DNA of 64,000 nt from Micavibrio sp. UBA5572 (lineage in GTDB: Bacteria > Pseudomonadota > Alphaproteobacteria > Micavibrionales > Micavibrionaceae), in assembly GCA_002425415.1 (NCBI GenBank), contig DIMG01000024.1:1328-65327 (forward strand). Direction: 5' to 3'. Below the pieces are notes generated by a model. It worked only from the letters and a program-made list of their open reading frames with translations, had not been told where the DNA came from and did no database searches. Made by a program: the position numbers and the translations under genes. Below, one piece after another: positions 34,875 through 44,201 of this stretch (position 1 is the stretch's first letter; each line of letters opens with the position of its first letter).

Positions 34875-35888
34875 ATGCACCCTAAAAAAATAATACCTCC
34901 CGAATTAGTTTGCCCCGCAGGAACTCCGGCTTCCCTCCGTGCAGCGGTGGATGCCGGAGCAGATGCCGTTTATTGCGGCTTTCAGAATGCAACCAATGCC
35001 CGCAATTTTCCCGGTCTGAATTTCACGTTTGAAGAATTGCAAAACAGTATTGCATACGCCCATAACCATGGAACAAAAGTTCTTCTTGCTGCCAATACCT
35101 TTCCTCCCGCCGGAAAAACGGATTTGTGGAAACAGGCGATTGATAATGCGGTTTGCTTGGGTATTGATGCCATCATTGTTGCCGATATTGGCGTTGCCGT
35201 TTATGCCCAAAACAAATACCCTGACCAACGCCTCCATTTATCTGTTCAAGCCGGAGCCCCTTCTATAGAAGCCATTAAATATTATTGCGAAGAATTTAAT
35301 ATAAAGCGCGTTGTTCTGCCGCGCATTTTGACGATTCCAGAAATAAAGCAGATCAAAGAAGAAATACCCTGCGAGATTGAATGTTTTATCTTCGGCAACC
35401 ATGGCCTCATGGCCGAAGGCCGATGCAGTCTGACAAATTATACCACCGGATTATCGACCAATATGGATGGCGTATGTTCACCTGCCAGTCATGTGAAATA
35501 TGAAGAAGATGAAAATAAAAACCTGACAACAAAGCTTGGAGAGTTCACGATAGATCAGTTCTCTTGCTCTCAAAACCCTGGTTATCCCACAATTTGCAAA
35601 GGACGTTATCTTGTTCCTCATAGACAAGACGCGTATTATGCGTTTGAAGAACCAATCAGCCTCAACCTTGCCAACCTATTACCTGATTTAATTGAAGCAG
35701 GCGTTCATGCGTTAAAAATTGAGGGGCGGCAAAGGTCTCGAGCCTACATCAAGGCGGTTGTGTCTAGTTGGAGATCTGCCATTGATGATGTTCTTGAAGG
35801 AAAACCGCCTCATATCTCGGACTTGCTGGCTTTAACCGAGGGCAACAAACAAACAGAAGGCGCCTACGCCAGTAAAAGATGGAGATAA
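34875..35888 (+). CDS. ubiU: Anaerobic ubiquinone hydroxylation protein UbiU (U32 family)
   Basis: A 337-residue U32-family protein. With UbiV it carries out oxygen-independent hydroxylation steps of ubiquinone synthesis and normally holds a [4Fe-4S] cluster on four cysteines. Three of these are present: C184 (AEGRC), C201 (DGVCSPA) and C241 (PTICKGRY). The first, seven residues before C184 in the U32 signature, is Gly177 here (FGNHGLM). Cys170 and His176 are close and might substitute. Spacing to ubiT (12 bases) and ubiV (3 bases) shows one operon. Confidence 0.9.
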   Translation: MHPKKIIPPELVCPAGTPASLRAAVDAGADAVYCGFQNATNARNFPGLNFTFEELQNSIAYAHNHGTKVLLAANTFPPAGKTDLWKQAIDNAVCLGIDAIIVADIGVAVYAQNKYPDQRLHLSVQAGAPSIEAIKYYCEEFNIKRVVLPRILTIPEIKQIKEEIPCEIECFIFGNHGLMAEGRCSLTNYTTGLSTNMDGVCSPASHVKYEEDENKNLTTKLGEFTIDQFSCSQNPGYPTICKGRYLVPHRQDAYYAFEEPISLNLANLLPDLIEAGVHALKIEGRQRSRAYIKAVVSSWRSAIDDVLEGKPPHISDLLALTEGNKQTEGAYASKRWR

Positions 35889-35891
35889 AAC

Positions 35892-36803
35892 ATGACTGCT
35901 GAACTTACGCTAGGCCCCATTCTTTTTCATTGGCCAGCGGACAAAAAACGGGATTTTTACTTTCAGATTGCAGATGAATCTCCTGTTGATACCGTTTACA
36001 TCGGAGAAGTCATTTGCTCCAAACGATCTCCGTTCTTTGAATCTTACTATGAGGAAATTGCGGAACGACTACAAAAATCCGGTAAGAAAGTTGTCTTTTC
36101 TTCGCTGGCAGAAGTAATGATTCCGCGTGAACGAAAAATGACCGAAGGCTTATGTTCGGTAGAGACTTGCAATATTGAGATCGAAGCCAACGATTCTGCT
36201 GCTCTTTATCATCTACGCGGAATGCCACACAGAATTGGATCTTTCCTCAATGTTTACAATGAAGATACCATGGAGTTTCTGGTGTCAAAGGGAGCAAAAC
36301 ACTTCACTCTTCCTCCTGAACTTCCCTCTTCTGTATTGAAAATTTTGGCTCAAAAGGCTCGGGCTCTTGATGTTACGATAGAAGTTCAAGTCTACGGGCG
36401 TGTTGGGCTTGCACTTTCTGCACGTTGCTACCATGCCCGTTCTCATAATCGGGTTAAAGACAACTGCCAATTTGTTTGTGAACAAGACCCTGATGGGATG
36501 ACGCTGAACACGATCAATGGAACTCCGTTTCTAAGCATTAACGGAATTCAAACTTTGTCTTATCATTGCCTCTCTCTGTTGAATGAACTCGATGACATGA
36601 AAAAAATGGGAATTCAGGCCTTCAGGATTTCTCCCCACAATCATGACATGGTAAAAACATCATCCTTATACCGCGATGTTCTGGACAAGACTATTTCCCC
36701 CAAAGAAGCATTGGTTAAACTCAAGAAAACGGGACTACAAATTCCATTTTCCAACGGTTTTTATCATGGCACAGATGGCTATAGATGGATTAAATCTGCC
36801 TAA
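35892..36803 (+). CDS. ubiV: Anaerobic ubiquinone hydroxylation protein UbiV (U32 family)
   Basis: A 303-residue U32-family partner of UbiU. All four cluster cysteines fit the known UbiV pattern: C42 (GEVICSKR), C179 (SARCYHARS), C192 and C196 (KDNCQFVC). This supports a working [4Fe-4S] protein. It begins 3 bases after ubiU and ends the island. About 100 bases separate it from the convergent glycosyltransferase. A weak inverted repeat (AAAGACT/AGTCTTT, 36807-36832) could help end transcription. Confidence 0.93.
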   Translation: MTAELTLGPILFHWPADKKRDFYFQIADESPVDTVYIGEVICSKRSPFFESYYEEIAERLQKSGKKVVFSSLAEVMIPRERKMTEGLCSVETCNIEIEANDSAALYHLRGMPHRIGSFLNVYNEDTMEFLVSKGAKHFTLPPELPSSVLKILAQKARALDVTIEVQVYGRVGLALSARCYHARSHNRVKDNCQFVCEQDPDGMTLNTINGTPFLSINGIQTLSYHCLSLLNELDDMKKMGIQAFRISPHNHDMVKTSSLYRDVLDKTISPKEALVKLKKTGLQIPFSNGFYHGTDGYRWIKSA

Positions 36804-36806
36804 TCC

Positions 36807-36832
36807 AAAGACTCAAACAATCTATAGTCTTT
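36807..36832 (+). terminator. Possible weak terminator hairpin after ubiV
   Basis: AAAGACT and AGTCTTT form a 7-base stem with a 12-base loop directly after the ubiV stop. There is no uridine tract, so Rho-independent termination is doubtful. It sits between convergent genes, where a terminator would be expected. Confidence 0.3.
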
Positions 36833-36905
36833 CTATAAATAACATTGTGATATTGCTACTGCGCTTTATCGCTGTTTTTTCTTGTTACAAAATTATTTGC
36901 TTTGA

Positions 36906-38015
36906 CTATATAACGCTCTTAATCAAATCTTGCCATTGACTAACAATGGTTGATGGGGAAAAAACCAGCATATCTTTTCGCCCTTGTTTGCCCAGACTTT
37001 GCCTTAAATCTGCGTTGGACATGATAGATGTCATCGCTCTAGCCAATGACTTTGCCCGTCCATCTTTTCGACCTACCGATACTAGAAGACCATTTTTCTG
37101 ATCTTTTATAATTTCGTTGGTTCCCGGGCAATCTGCAAATCCGATTACCGGCAACCCTACAGACATAGCCTCAGCAGTTGCCAAGCCGAAAGATTCATAA
37201 GTTGATGCCAATACAAAGGCTTGAGAGGATTGATAGTCGTGCATAATATTTTTTGTTAATCCAGAAAGTAAAATTCTTTCTGATAACCCTAAATCTTCAA
37301 CCTGTCGGGACAACGTAGAGCGCAACGTTCCTTCGCCAATGATTTTCAAATCCCAATCTGGAAATTTATCAGCAATCAAAGCAAAAGCATCAATTAAAGT
37401 TTTTTGATCTTTTTGCGGATCAAGTCTTCCCACCGAAAGCAAGGTTTTGCGCTTTTCCAAGACTCCCACAACATCGGCAACCTGATTCGATATTACAACG
37501 GGGTTGGAAATGGCAACCATTCGTGACCATAAAATTTTTGGATACATCTTGATGATGGCATCAGACAAAACGGTAATTTTTTGACACCTTAATCCAGTCA
37601 AGATCAAAAGCGCAAATTCCAAAGGGCGAGATTTATAATGATCGGGAACAATATGCTCACTAGCAATGACTGGAATTTTTATCCCAGTCATTGCCAAAAC
37701 CATCGGAACAAACATACTATGTTGAAATGGGATAAGCAAATCAGGGGAAATTTTTTTAATAACCCCCCTCAACAAGAATAGCCGCTTCAATGTTTCTAAA
37801 TATCCTGCACGTTTAGAAGAATCTCCAATCCCTAATCTAATCCATGTTATCCCTTCTGGAACGGTATAAAAACTTTCAGCTTTTTTACGATCAAACGTAA
37901 CTAAAACCAACTCATGCCCATACTGTGTTTGAAGCCCCTCAGCCACTTGCAAAAAAACACGTTCTGCTCCACCGGCCATATCTTCAAGACGTTTGATAGC
38001 CATCAGGATTTTCAT
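36906..38015 (-). CDS. GT4-family glycosyltransferase
   Basis: A 369-residue GT-B fold transferase. The N-terminal motif GGAERVFLQVAEGL and the C-terminal nucleotide-sugar motif ASTYESFGLATAEAMSVGLPVIGF (E-x7-E) identify family 4. VGRLDPQKDQKTLIDAFALI is the linker motif at the start of the second domain. It probably adds a hexose to a surface polysaccharide. Its start overlaps the stop of the next GT4 gene by 4 bases. The two proteins share the same layout and several motifs, suggesting duplication. Confidence 0.92.
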   Translation of the reverse strand: MKILMAIKRLEDMAGGAERVFLQVAEGLQTQYGHELVLVTFDRKKAESFYTVPEGITWIRLGIGDSSKRAGYLETLKRLFLLRGVIKKISPDLLIPFQHSMFVPMVLAMTGIKIPVIASEHIVPDHYKSRPLEFALLILTGLRCQKITVLSDAIIKMYPKILWSRMVAISNPVVISNQVADVVGVLEKRKTLLSVGRLDPQKDQKTLIDAFALIADKFPDWDLKIIGEGTLRSTLSRQVEDLGLSERILLSGLTKNIMHDYQSSQAFVLASTYESFGLATAEAMSVGLPVIGFADCPGTNEIIKDQKNGLLVSVGRKDGRAKSLARAMTSIMSNADLRQSLGKQGRKDMLVFSPSTIVSQWQDLIKSVI

Positions 38016-39157
38016 TGTCCTGATCCCTCACGTAAAATCTTTTCCCACCCGTCAATAATAATATCAGGAGTATAATTTTTTGTTTTCTCGAACGAGGATT
38101 CTCCCATCCTTTGTCGCAAATCAGGATTCCCCATTAGCTTGCTTAAAGCCTCAGAAAGCGTCTTAATATTACCATTTCCATCTGCCAATAACCCTGTCTT
38201 ATCATTATCAATTAAATCACTAACACCGTCACATCCAGAAAAACCGACACAAGGAAGCCCATGCGCCATAGCTTCGGCCAAAGAATTCGGAAACCCTTCC
38301 CATCTGGACGGCAGACAAAAGATCTGTGCTTTTTGCAGCCATTCCGGAACATTATTTGTAGCACCCTGCAGAAAAATACGTGATGAAATTTTTTCCGGCA
38401 AAGTTGCAATCAAATCCTTCAAAGCATTTTCTTGTCCGCCGCTCCCAACAATAATCAAATCCCAATCTGGAAAGTTCTGTGCAATTAGAGCAAATGCCGA
38501 TACCAAGACAGCCTGATTCTTCTCAGGGCTTAAACGCCCAGTACATAAAAGACTTTTTCTTAATCCTTCTTTCCCTACAGAATTGGCAAGTTTTTCTGCA
38601 GGAAATATATGATTGGGTGTCACTTTTATTTTAACCCATAGGAATTTCGGAAATGCTTCCCTATACCGTTCGAACTGGACAGTTACAGCTGCGGCTATAC
38701 GAAAAATTTGACATGAAAACCAAAACGGTGGAAATGCCGTAATATATGCATAACGAAAAGGAGATTCGCGTATAGCACATATCATGGGAATGCCTAAACC
38801 CAGCCCGTATATTTTGAGCGTCACAAAAGACCCTTCCTGAAATCCCAAAACAATATCAGGCCTAATATCTTTCAAAAAATTTCTAACTTTCAAGAAACGT
38901 TTTAATCTCAGCAAAAAGCTCGCTTTTTTTTCAGGATTACCCATGGCGAGTTTAAACCAGCTTATACGGGAGTCGATCGGATAAAAACTTTGGGCATCTT
39001 CATTGACATCCCATGTAAACAAAGAAACATGATGCCCGCGTGTTACCAATTCATTCATCAAGGTCGTTGACATGCGTTCAACGCCGCCCACTACACCATC
39101 AAACTTGCGGCATGCCACTAAAACCCGCAATGGTTTTTTAGATTTTCTGTCCGCCAT
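38012..39157 (-). CDS. GT4-family glycosyltransferase
   Basis: A 381-residue transferase of the same family as its neighbour. It has VVGGVERMSTTLMNELVTRGH at the N-terminus, TGRLSPEKNQAVLVSAFALIA, and the donor-binding motif PSRWEGFPNSLAEAMAHGLPCVGFSG. The start overlaps the upstream GT2 stop by 20 bases. Donor and acceptor sugars cannot be predicted. It is part of the five-glycosyltransferase minus-strand operon (42040 down to 36906). Confidence 0.92.
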   Translation of the reverse strand: MADRKSKKPLRVLVACRKFDGVVGGVERMSTTLMNELVTRGHHVSLFTWDVNEDAQSFYPIDSRISWFKLAMGNPEKKASFLLRLKRFLKVRNFLKDIRPDIVLGFQEGSFVTLKIYGLGLGIPMICAIRESPFRYAYITAFPPFWFSCQIFRIAAAVTVQFERYREAFPKFLWVKIKVTPNHIFPAEKLANSVGKEGLRKSLLCTGRLSPEKNQAVLVSAFALIAQNFPDWDLIIVGSGGQENALKDLIATLPEKISSRIFLQGATNNVPEWLQKAQIFCLPSRWEGFPNSLAEAMAHGLPCVGFSGCDGVSDLIDNDKTGLLADGNGNIKTLSEALSKLMGNPDLRQRMGESSFEKTKNYTPDIIIDGWEKILREGSGQ

Positions 39158-40106
39158 TTCGTTTCATTTTCCATTCATGCAATAAACGCCTCGGCGCAGC
39201 TTTTAAAAATCTTTTTGCAGTTAAAACCGGATATTTCCAAACCATTTTAAAAACTTGAAAGGCCGCTTTAAATTTCTGACCGGAAAAATGATAATACCGC
39301 ACATAAATCCAAGCTTGCGCATATTCATACCTTTCATAACGATCAAGGATGTATTTATATTTTTTAACAAATGCCAGCTCGCTATCCCTTGCAATATGAG
39401 GTTTTTTATCAATACCGGCAGACGCATGCTGAGTCATGACATATTCTTTGGTTCCAATAACATGTCCCCCAGCTAACCCTAACCTAACGGCAAAATCGCA
39501 ATCTTCGCTGCGCTTCAAAGAAACATCATAAGAACCAACTTTTTCAAATGTAGATTTTCTTGCCATCAAAGAACAACTTGGTGTTCCCCCTCCATAGAAG
39601 ACATCAGGATCACGATCCAAATAAAGATGGTATTTCACAATATCTTCACCAACCGGTTGATGTGGACGAGACCCTATTGCCTGAAAATCAACCACATAAT
39701 TGTTTGGATATTTCTTTATTAGACTTGCGTAACAAGCTACCAAAACAATACCCGTTTTTGCTTCATAATCGGATATAGTCTGATACTGCGTTTTAATACG
39801 ATCAGGGTGGCTTTCATCATCGTCATCAAAAATAGCAATGAATTCCCCTGATGAATTTTCTATTATACTATTTAGCGCAGAAGGAAACCCTTTATTTTGT
39901 TCGTGAAGAACCAATCTGACCCGATCACTCATCATTTTCTTTTCTTTAATAACATCAATCGATCTATCCTGAGACCCGTCATCAACAACTACAATTTCAA
40001 AATTCGGATAATCTTGCGCTAAAGCCCCATCTATCGCACGTCCGATAGTATCTTCAGCATTATAACAGGTCAAACCTATGGTAATGAGAGGATGTGAAGC
40101 TGTCAT
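39138..40106 (-). CDS. GT2-family glycosyltransferase (third of tandem set)
   Basis: A 322-residue GT-A fold transferase. ITIGLTCYNAEDTIGRAIDGALAQDYPNFEIVVVDDGS opens the nucleotide-binding domain. The metal-binding DxD motif is IAIFDDDDESHPDR. It is clearly related to the next two genes upstream, with the same opening motif, the same FDDDD metal site and a similar R-C/S-E-D-x-D/L-x-x-R acceptor region. The C-terminal 80 residues are basic. Six bases separate it from the preceding gene. Confidence 0.9.
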   Translation of the reverse strand: MTASHPLITIGLTCYNAEDTIGRAIDGALAQDYPNFEIVVVDDGSQDRSIDVIKEKKMMSDRVRLVLHEQNKGFPSALNSIIENSSGEFIAIFDDDDESHPDRIKTQYQTISDYEAKTGIVLVACYASLIKKYPNNYVVDFQAIGSRPHQPVGEDIVKYHLYLDRDPDVFYGGGTPSCSLMARKSTFEKVGSYDVSLKRSEDCDFAVRLGLAGGHVIGTKEYVMTQHASAGIDKKPHIARDSELAFVKKYKYILDRYERYEYAQAWIYVRYYHFSGQKFKAAFQVFKMVWKYPVLTAKRFLKAAPRRLLHEWKMKRNGGQKI

Positions 40107-40112
40107 ATAGAC

Positions 40113-41075
40113 CTACCTACTTCCTTGCATAACATAGAACGACTTCAACCGAGACCGCGTTCTTTTGGCAGGAATTGCCCATCCTATCTTACAAAGGGTT
40201 TGCACAGGATGTCTAAATAGTAAAAATAAAATTTTCACAAAAACCTCTCGAAACTGTCCCGAAAGATTAGCATACTTGACATCCTGCCATGCCACGCAAA
40301 AAGAATACCACCCAATAGAGGACAAATAATCTTTATGTTTTTCTATCATCATTTTTTCTGCCGCATATTCACGATCAAGGGTTTTATCGTTTCCACCCGT
40401 CATCGTTTGAATGACCAATGGTTCTGCAATCCCAACAAAATGCCCTCCGGCTAACGCAAACCGAACATTAAAATCCGTATCTTCACATCGACGTAAATTT
40501 CTGTCAAACCCTTGAATAACCTTGAATGCAGAAACGGGAGCCATCCGCGAACAATTTGCACACGACCCGACAACTCCTTTTGACAGATGCCCCACCAAAA
40601 TGCGGTTTGCCATATTGACTCCGTGCGGAGCCTCTCCTTCAACACATCCTGCCGTTGGCTCGTAAAATTCTGACCCATCCTGATAGGATTGTAACCTTGC
40701 AGAATGACACACTACCATATCTGTATGAAACTCTTTCTGATAAGATAAAATACGATCCAACTGGGTCTGCACACGATGATCAACGCTGACATCATCATCG
40801 TCAAAAATGACCAAATATTTACCTTGAGCCTCTTGAATAAGAGTATTCAAAGCCCCTGCAAAACCAGTATTTTCCTTGTGAATAATCAATCTGGCTTCAG
40901 GATTACGGCTAATCATTTGCGTGATAACACCCACAGACTCATCCGAGGATCCATCATCAACAATCAGAATTTCTTTATTAGAATAGTTCTGAGCTAAAGC
41001 ACTCTGAATGGCTCTGCCGATTGTATCTGCAGAATTATAACAGGTCATGCCTATAGTGACTTTTTCTTGATCCAT
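40113..41075 (-). CDS. GT2-family glycosyltransferase (second of tandem set)
   Basis: A 320-residue transferase from the ATG at 41075, which is the start that aligns with its two paralogues; the open frame extends another 45 codons into the neighbouring gene. It has VTIGMTCYNSADTIGRAIQSALAQNYSNKEILIVDDGSSDES and the DxD site VIFDDDDVSVDHR. GGHFVGIAEPLVIQTMTGGNDKT matches the acceptor-domain ending of the set. Twelve bases follow the upstream paralogue. Sugar specificity is unknown. Confidence 0.88.
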   Translation of the reverse strand: MDQEKVTIGMTCYNSADTIGRAIQSALAQNYSNKEILIVDDGSSDESVGVITQMISRNPEARLIIHKENTGFAGALNTLIQEAQGKYLVIFDDDDVSVDHRVQTQLDRILSYQKEFHTDMVVCHSARLQSYQDGSEFYEPTAGCVEGEAPHGVNMANRILVGHLSKGVVGSCANCSRMAPVSAFKVIQGFDRNLRRCEDTDFNVRFALAGGHFVGIAEPLVIQTMTGGNDKTLDREYAAEKMMIEKHKDYLSSIGWYSFCVAWQDVKYANLSGQFREVFVKILFLLFRHPVQTLCKIGWAIPAKRTRSRLKSFYVMQGSR

Positions 41076-41086
41076 ATCAGAAAACT

Positions 41087-42040
41087 TTATCCATAAAATT
41101 TCTTTAATACCTGAAGTCGCGTAACTCTTCGTAAAACCCGGCAAGCTGTCTCGTAACCTATAGTTCGGGGTGCCAAACAACATGCCAGAAAATGATAGAA
41201 ACGTGACCAAACCATACGGTGTTTCCCTCCAAAATACCTTGCTCGTGCAATCATCAAAGATGCAGCATACACCCCTTTTGCATCAAGATAGTTTTTATGC
41301 TTCTTACGCAACATCATGGCATATTTGAGAGGAATTTTACCGGCCTTATCCCGTGTTGGTGTCTTTCTTTGACAAACCAATGGCTGGTCAACAGAAATAA
41401 AATGTGCTCCCATAAACGCTGCCCGTACAGCTAAATCCCATTCTGCACACCTCCTGAAATCAGGATCAAAAGGCCCTACTTTCAGAAATGCTGAACGTGG
41501 AGCCATAAGTGTACAGCTTCCAAACATGCCCCAGACAAAACCAGAGGCGCCCGAATGCCACAACAGAAAATCGGCAACATCCAAGCCATGAGGTTCAGGA
41601 AATGTTCGTCCGATTGCAAATGCCTTGCCACTCGGGATGGTTTCCCCAACCAGCAAAATATTCCTGTTGGTATAGCAAAATATAAAATCTGTCCGGTGCA
41701 GCCGACCATAAGCTTGAATACGAACAAGCTGCTCAGACAGACGATCAGAACGGCTCATATCGTCATCATCAAAAAAGGCAATATAATCTCCTTGTGCATT
41801 CTCAATAATGCTATTAAGTGCGCTTGGATAACCTTTGTTTTCTTTATGGCAAACAAGAAGGATGTTGGTTTTATCTTTGATAGCTTCTTTGACCAAGCTG
41901 ACGGAATTATCTTGTGAGCAATCATCAACAACCACAATTTCAAAATCAGCATAATCCTGCATACAGGCCGACTCTATTGCCTGTACAATCGTTGCTTCAG
42001 CGTTATAGCAAGTAATACCGATGGTGATTTTTATACTCAT
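41087..42040 (-). CDS. GT2-family glycosyltransferase (first of tandem set)
   Basis: A 317-residue transferase, first gene of the five-gene glycosyltransferase operon. The ATG at 42040 was chosen; an earlier start would be TTG. ITIGITCYNAEATIVQAIESACMQDYADFEIVVVDDCSQDNS and the DxD site IAFFDDDDMSRSDR mark the GT-A domain. The pattern RCAEWDLAVRAAFMGAHFISVDQPLVCQRKT corresponds to the same region in its two paralogues. Divergent from the acyltransferase, across a 216-base control region. Confidence 0.9.
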   Translation of the reverse strand: MSIKITIGITCYNAEATIVQAIESACMQDYADFEIVVVDDCSQDNSVSLVKEAIKDKTNILLVCHKENKGYPSALNSIIENAQGDYIAFFDDDDMSRSDRLSEQLVRIQAYGRLHRTDFIFCYTNRNILLVGETIPSGKAFAIGRTFPEPHGLDVADFLLWHSGASGFVWGMFGSCTLMAPRSAFLKVGPFDPDFRRCAEWDLAVRAAFMGAHFISVDQPLVCQRKTPTRDKAGKIPLKYAMMLRKKHKNYLDAKGVYAASLMIARARYFGGKHRMVWSRFYHFLACCLAPRTIGYETACRVLRRVTRLQVLKKFYG

Positions 42041-42256
42041 GTCCTCAATTATTTTCAATAATTCGTGGCGATGTGTCGATCTGCTAACTCAGTCTTTTAT
42101 CATTGAAGACCTTTGTATAGTCAAACCAATTTTTCCTATAGAGCCCTAAAGAAATGTTGAAATATGCCAATTCATACCAACCTCAACAAAAACATAGATA
42201 GACATACTGCTTGTTTTTATATACACGTACATACATTGTGCCATTGAGCGAGCAAC

Positions 42257-42946
42257 ATGCCTGATAAAAAGTCTGATAGAAACTTCGACAAACCTTACGT
42301 TCCAAAGCTGTCACATAAAATTGTCCGGCGCTTACTGCGCCTTGTTCGAGATTGGGGCAGAGCAAAAAATCGTGTTTTATATGGATTATGCGGCCAGATC
42401 TGGATTGCAGAGCGAGCAATTATAGAACCTCAAGCACGCATTATTCTGGATCATCAGTCCGATCTGGAATTTGTCGCATCCATAGGATCTGGTACGATTA
42501 TCAAGGATTTTGCGTTAATTTGCCCGCGTTCGGGATTTATCACGATCGGCAGAAGTTGCTCAATTAATCCTTATTGTGTGCTTTTAGGATATGGCGGAAT
42601 CACCATCGGGGATCATGTTCGGATTGCAGCGCATACATCACTCATTGCGTTCAATCACAATTTTGAAGACCCTGATAAACCTATCAATCATCAAGGATAC
42701 AGATCATCAGGTATTATTATTGAAGATGATGTCTGGATTGCGTCAGGCGTTAGAGTATTGGATGGTGTTACAATTGGAAAAGGTGCGGTCATTGGAGCCG
42801 GAGCTGTTGTAACAAAAGATATTCCTCCTTATGCGATTGCGGCAGGTGTTCCGGCAAAAGTTATTAAAACTCGCTTAAATCAAGAACAAAATCAAAAAAC
42901 GTCGAGTAGAAAAGTGTATACCCATGACAACATTACATCTGTTTGA
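42257..42946 (+). CDS. Hexapeptide-repeat acyltransferase
   Basis: A 229-residue left-handed beta-helix acyltransferase of the sugar O-acetyltransferase type. Imperfect hexapeptide repeats run from about residue 55 to 195 (GSGTIIKDFALICPRSG, ITIGDHVRIAAHTSLIAFNHNF, IIIEDDVWIASGVRVLDGVTIGKGAVIGAGAVVTKDIPP). The catalytic histidine is probably in FNHNFED. The final segment AAGVPAKVIKTR is typical. It probably acetylates a glycan repeat made by the neighbouring glycosyltransferases. It overlaps the flippase start by 23 bases. Confidence 0.92.
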   Translation: MPDKKSDRNFDKPYVPKLSHKIVRRLLRLVRDWGRAKNRVLYGLCGQIWIAERAIIEPQARIILDHQSDLEFVASIGSGTIIKDFALICPRSGFITIGRSCSINPYCVLLGYGGITIGDHVRIAAHTSLIAFNHNFEDPDKPINHQGYRSSGIIIEDDVWIASGVRVLDGVTIGKGAVIGAGAVVTKDIPPYAIAAGVPAKVIKTRLNQEQNQKTSSRKVYTHDNITSV

Positions 42947-44201
42947 TTGTGGCAAAAATTTTCTTGAAAAATTGTCGCAAAACAGAAAAGATCTAATCAA
43001 AAATTTTCTAATGGTTTTTGCTCTGCGCGGTGTCCAGAAAATTGCTGCGATTATCATGATCTATTTTCTAGTGCGGGGACTTTCACAAGAACAATTTGCT
43101 TTTTACAGCCTTGTTCTCACTGCCATGGGGTTATTATCCGTTTTTACTTTACCAGAACTGACTACAACTATTACCCAATCTGTTGCCCGAGGTTTCAACG
43201 GAACATACCGGAAGGTCATGCCGCTTTCATTCTTAACAAGCTGGCTTGGATCATTTTGTCTGATTGGTGGAAGTTTATGGTATTATTTGAATGAGGCAAA
43301 TAATAACGCCTCGGCTCTCTTGATTGCCGCTATATGTTTTCCATTTTCAATGGGATTGGAGCAATGGAAGGGTCTAAAAAAGGGATTGGAAGATTTTAAA
43401 GCCATCGCATGGTTTAGTGGGCAAATATACGCTATACAATCAGCTCTTATAACAGGATCAATTCTTTTGTTTCCTGGAAATTATGTTCTACCTATCCTCT
43501 TTTTCTGCTCGACCGGAATGGTTCGCAATATTATTCAGACGATCAGAGCTCTTCACTTTGTCAAACCAGATGACAAAAGTGAAGAAGGCAGTATGAAATA
43601 TGGAATCAAAGCTACTATTTATTCCTTTGCCAACACGCTTGCCAATCAACTTGATAAGTTACTTTTATATTTTTTCATTTCACCGATAGATATGGCATTG
43701 CTGGTCGTTGCAGAGAAAATTCCGGAGCTCATCAAGAATCTAATACAAGATGTTGCAAATGTTATGATGCCTAGGTTTGCCAAGCACAAAGAGTATACAA
43801 AGAAAACGGACAAGCAGCTTAAAATCCTTTCCGGATTTTTTGCGATTGGCATTGTTGTATTTGCTTTTCTATTTCTGCCCCTTTTCTTTGAATCTTTATT
43901 CAGCAGCAGTTACACAGACGCACTTCCTTATGCGATTGCCTTGCTTTGCACTATTGCGCTGGGAAATTTTGCAACCCTTAGATCCCGCTTTATCATGTCA
44001 AAATTGGATATTTCAAGTTATCGGGATATTACGTTGGGCATGTCTTTCACAAGAATAATAGCGTCCCTTATTCTGGTTCCTACTATGGGGCTTGCAGGTG
44101 CGGTTATATCAACCATACTTTACAGGCTGGTGATGATCGGCATTGTCGAATATATATTCAGAACACGATATAAGTTTATTTTGCAGGTTTCTCAGCAATA
44201 A
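42924..44201 (+). CDS. Polysaccharide flippase (Wzx/MurJ-like fold)
   Basis: A 425-residue membrane protein with about 12 hydrophobic segments, of the oligosaccharidyl-lipid flippase/MATE-like superfamily. It has the N-terminal FALRGVQKIAAIIMIYFLVRGLSQEQFAFYSLVLTAMGL region and a YGIKATIYSFANTLANQLDKLLLYFFISPIDMALLVVAEKIPELI mid-section resembling Wzx. It would move the lipid-linked glycan unit across the inner membrane. A Wzy polymerase was not seen in the window. Its end overlaps the convergent methyltransferase by 26 bases. Confidence 0.87.
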   Translation: MTTLHLFDCGKNFLEKLSQNRKDLIKNFLMVFALRGVQKIAAIIMIYFLVRGLSQEQFAFYSLVLTAMGLLSVFTLPELTTTITQSVARGFNGTYRKVMPLSFLTSWLGSFCLIGGSLWYYLNEANNNASALLIAAICFPFSMGLEQWKGLKKGLEDFKAIAWFSGQIYAIQSALITGSILLFPGNYVLPILFFCSTGMVRNIIQTIRALHFVKPDDKSEEGSMKYGIKATIYSFANTLANQLDKLLLYFFISPIDMALLVVAEKIPELIKNLIQDVANVMMPRFAKHKEYTKKTDKQLKILSGFFAIGIVVFAFLFLPLFFESLFSSSYTDALPYAIALLCTIALGNFATLRSRFIMSKLDISSYRDITLGMSFTRIIASLILVPTMGLAGAVISTILYRLVMIGIVEYIFRTRYKFILQVSQQ

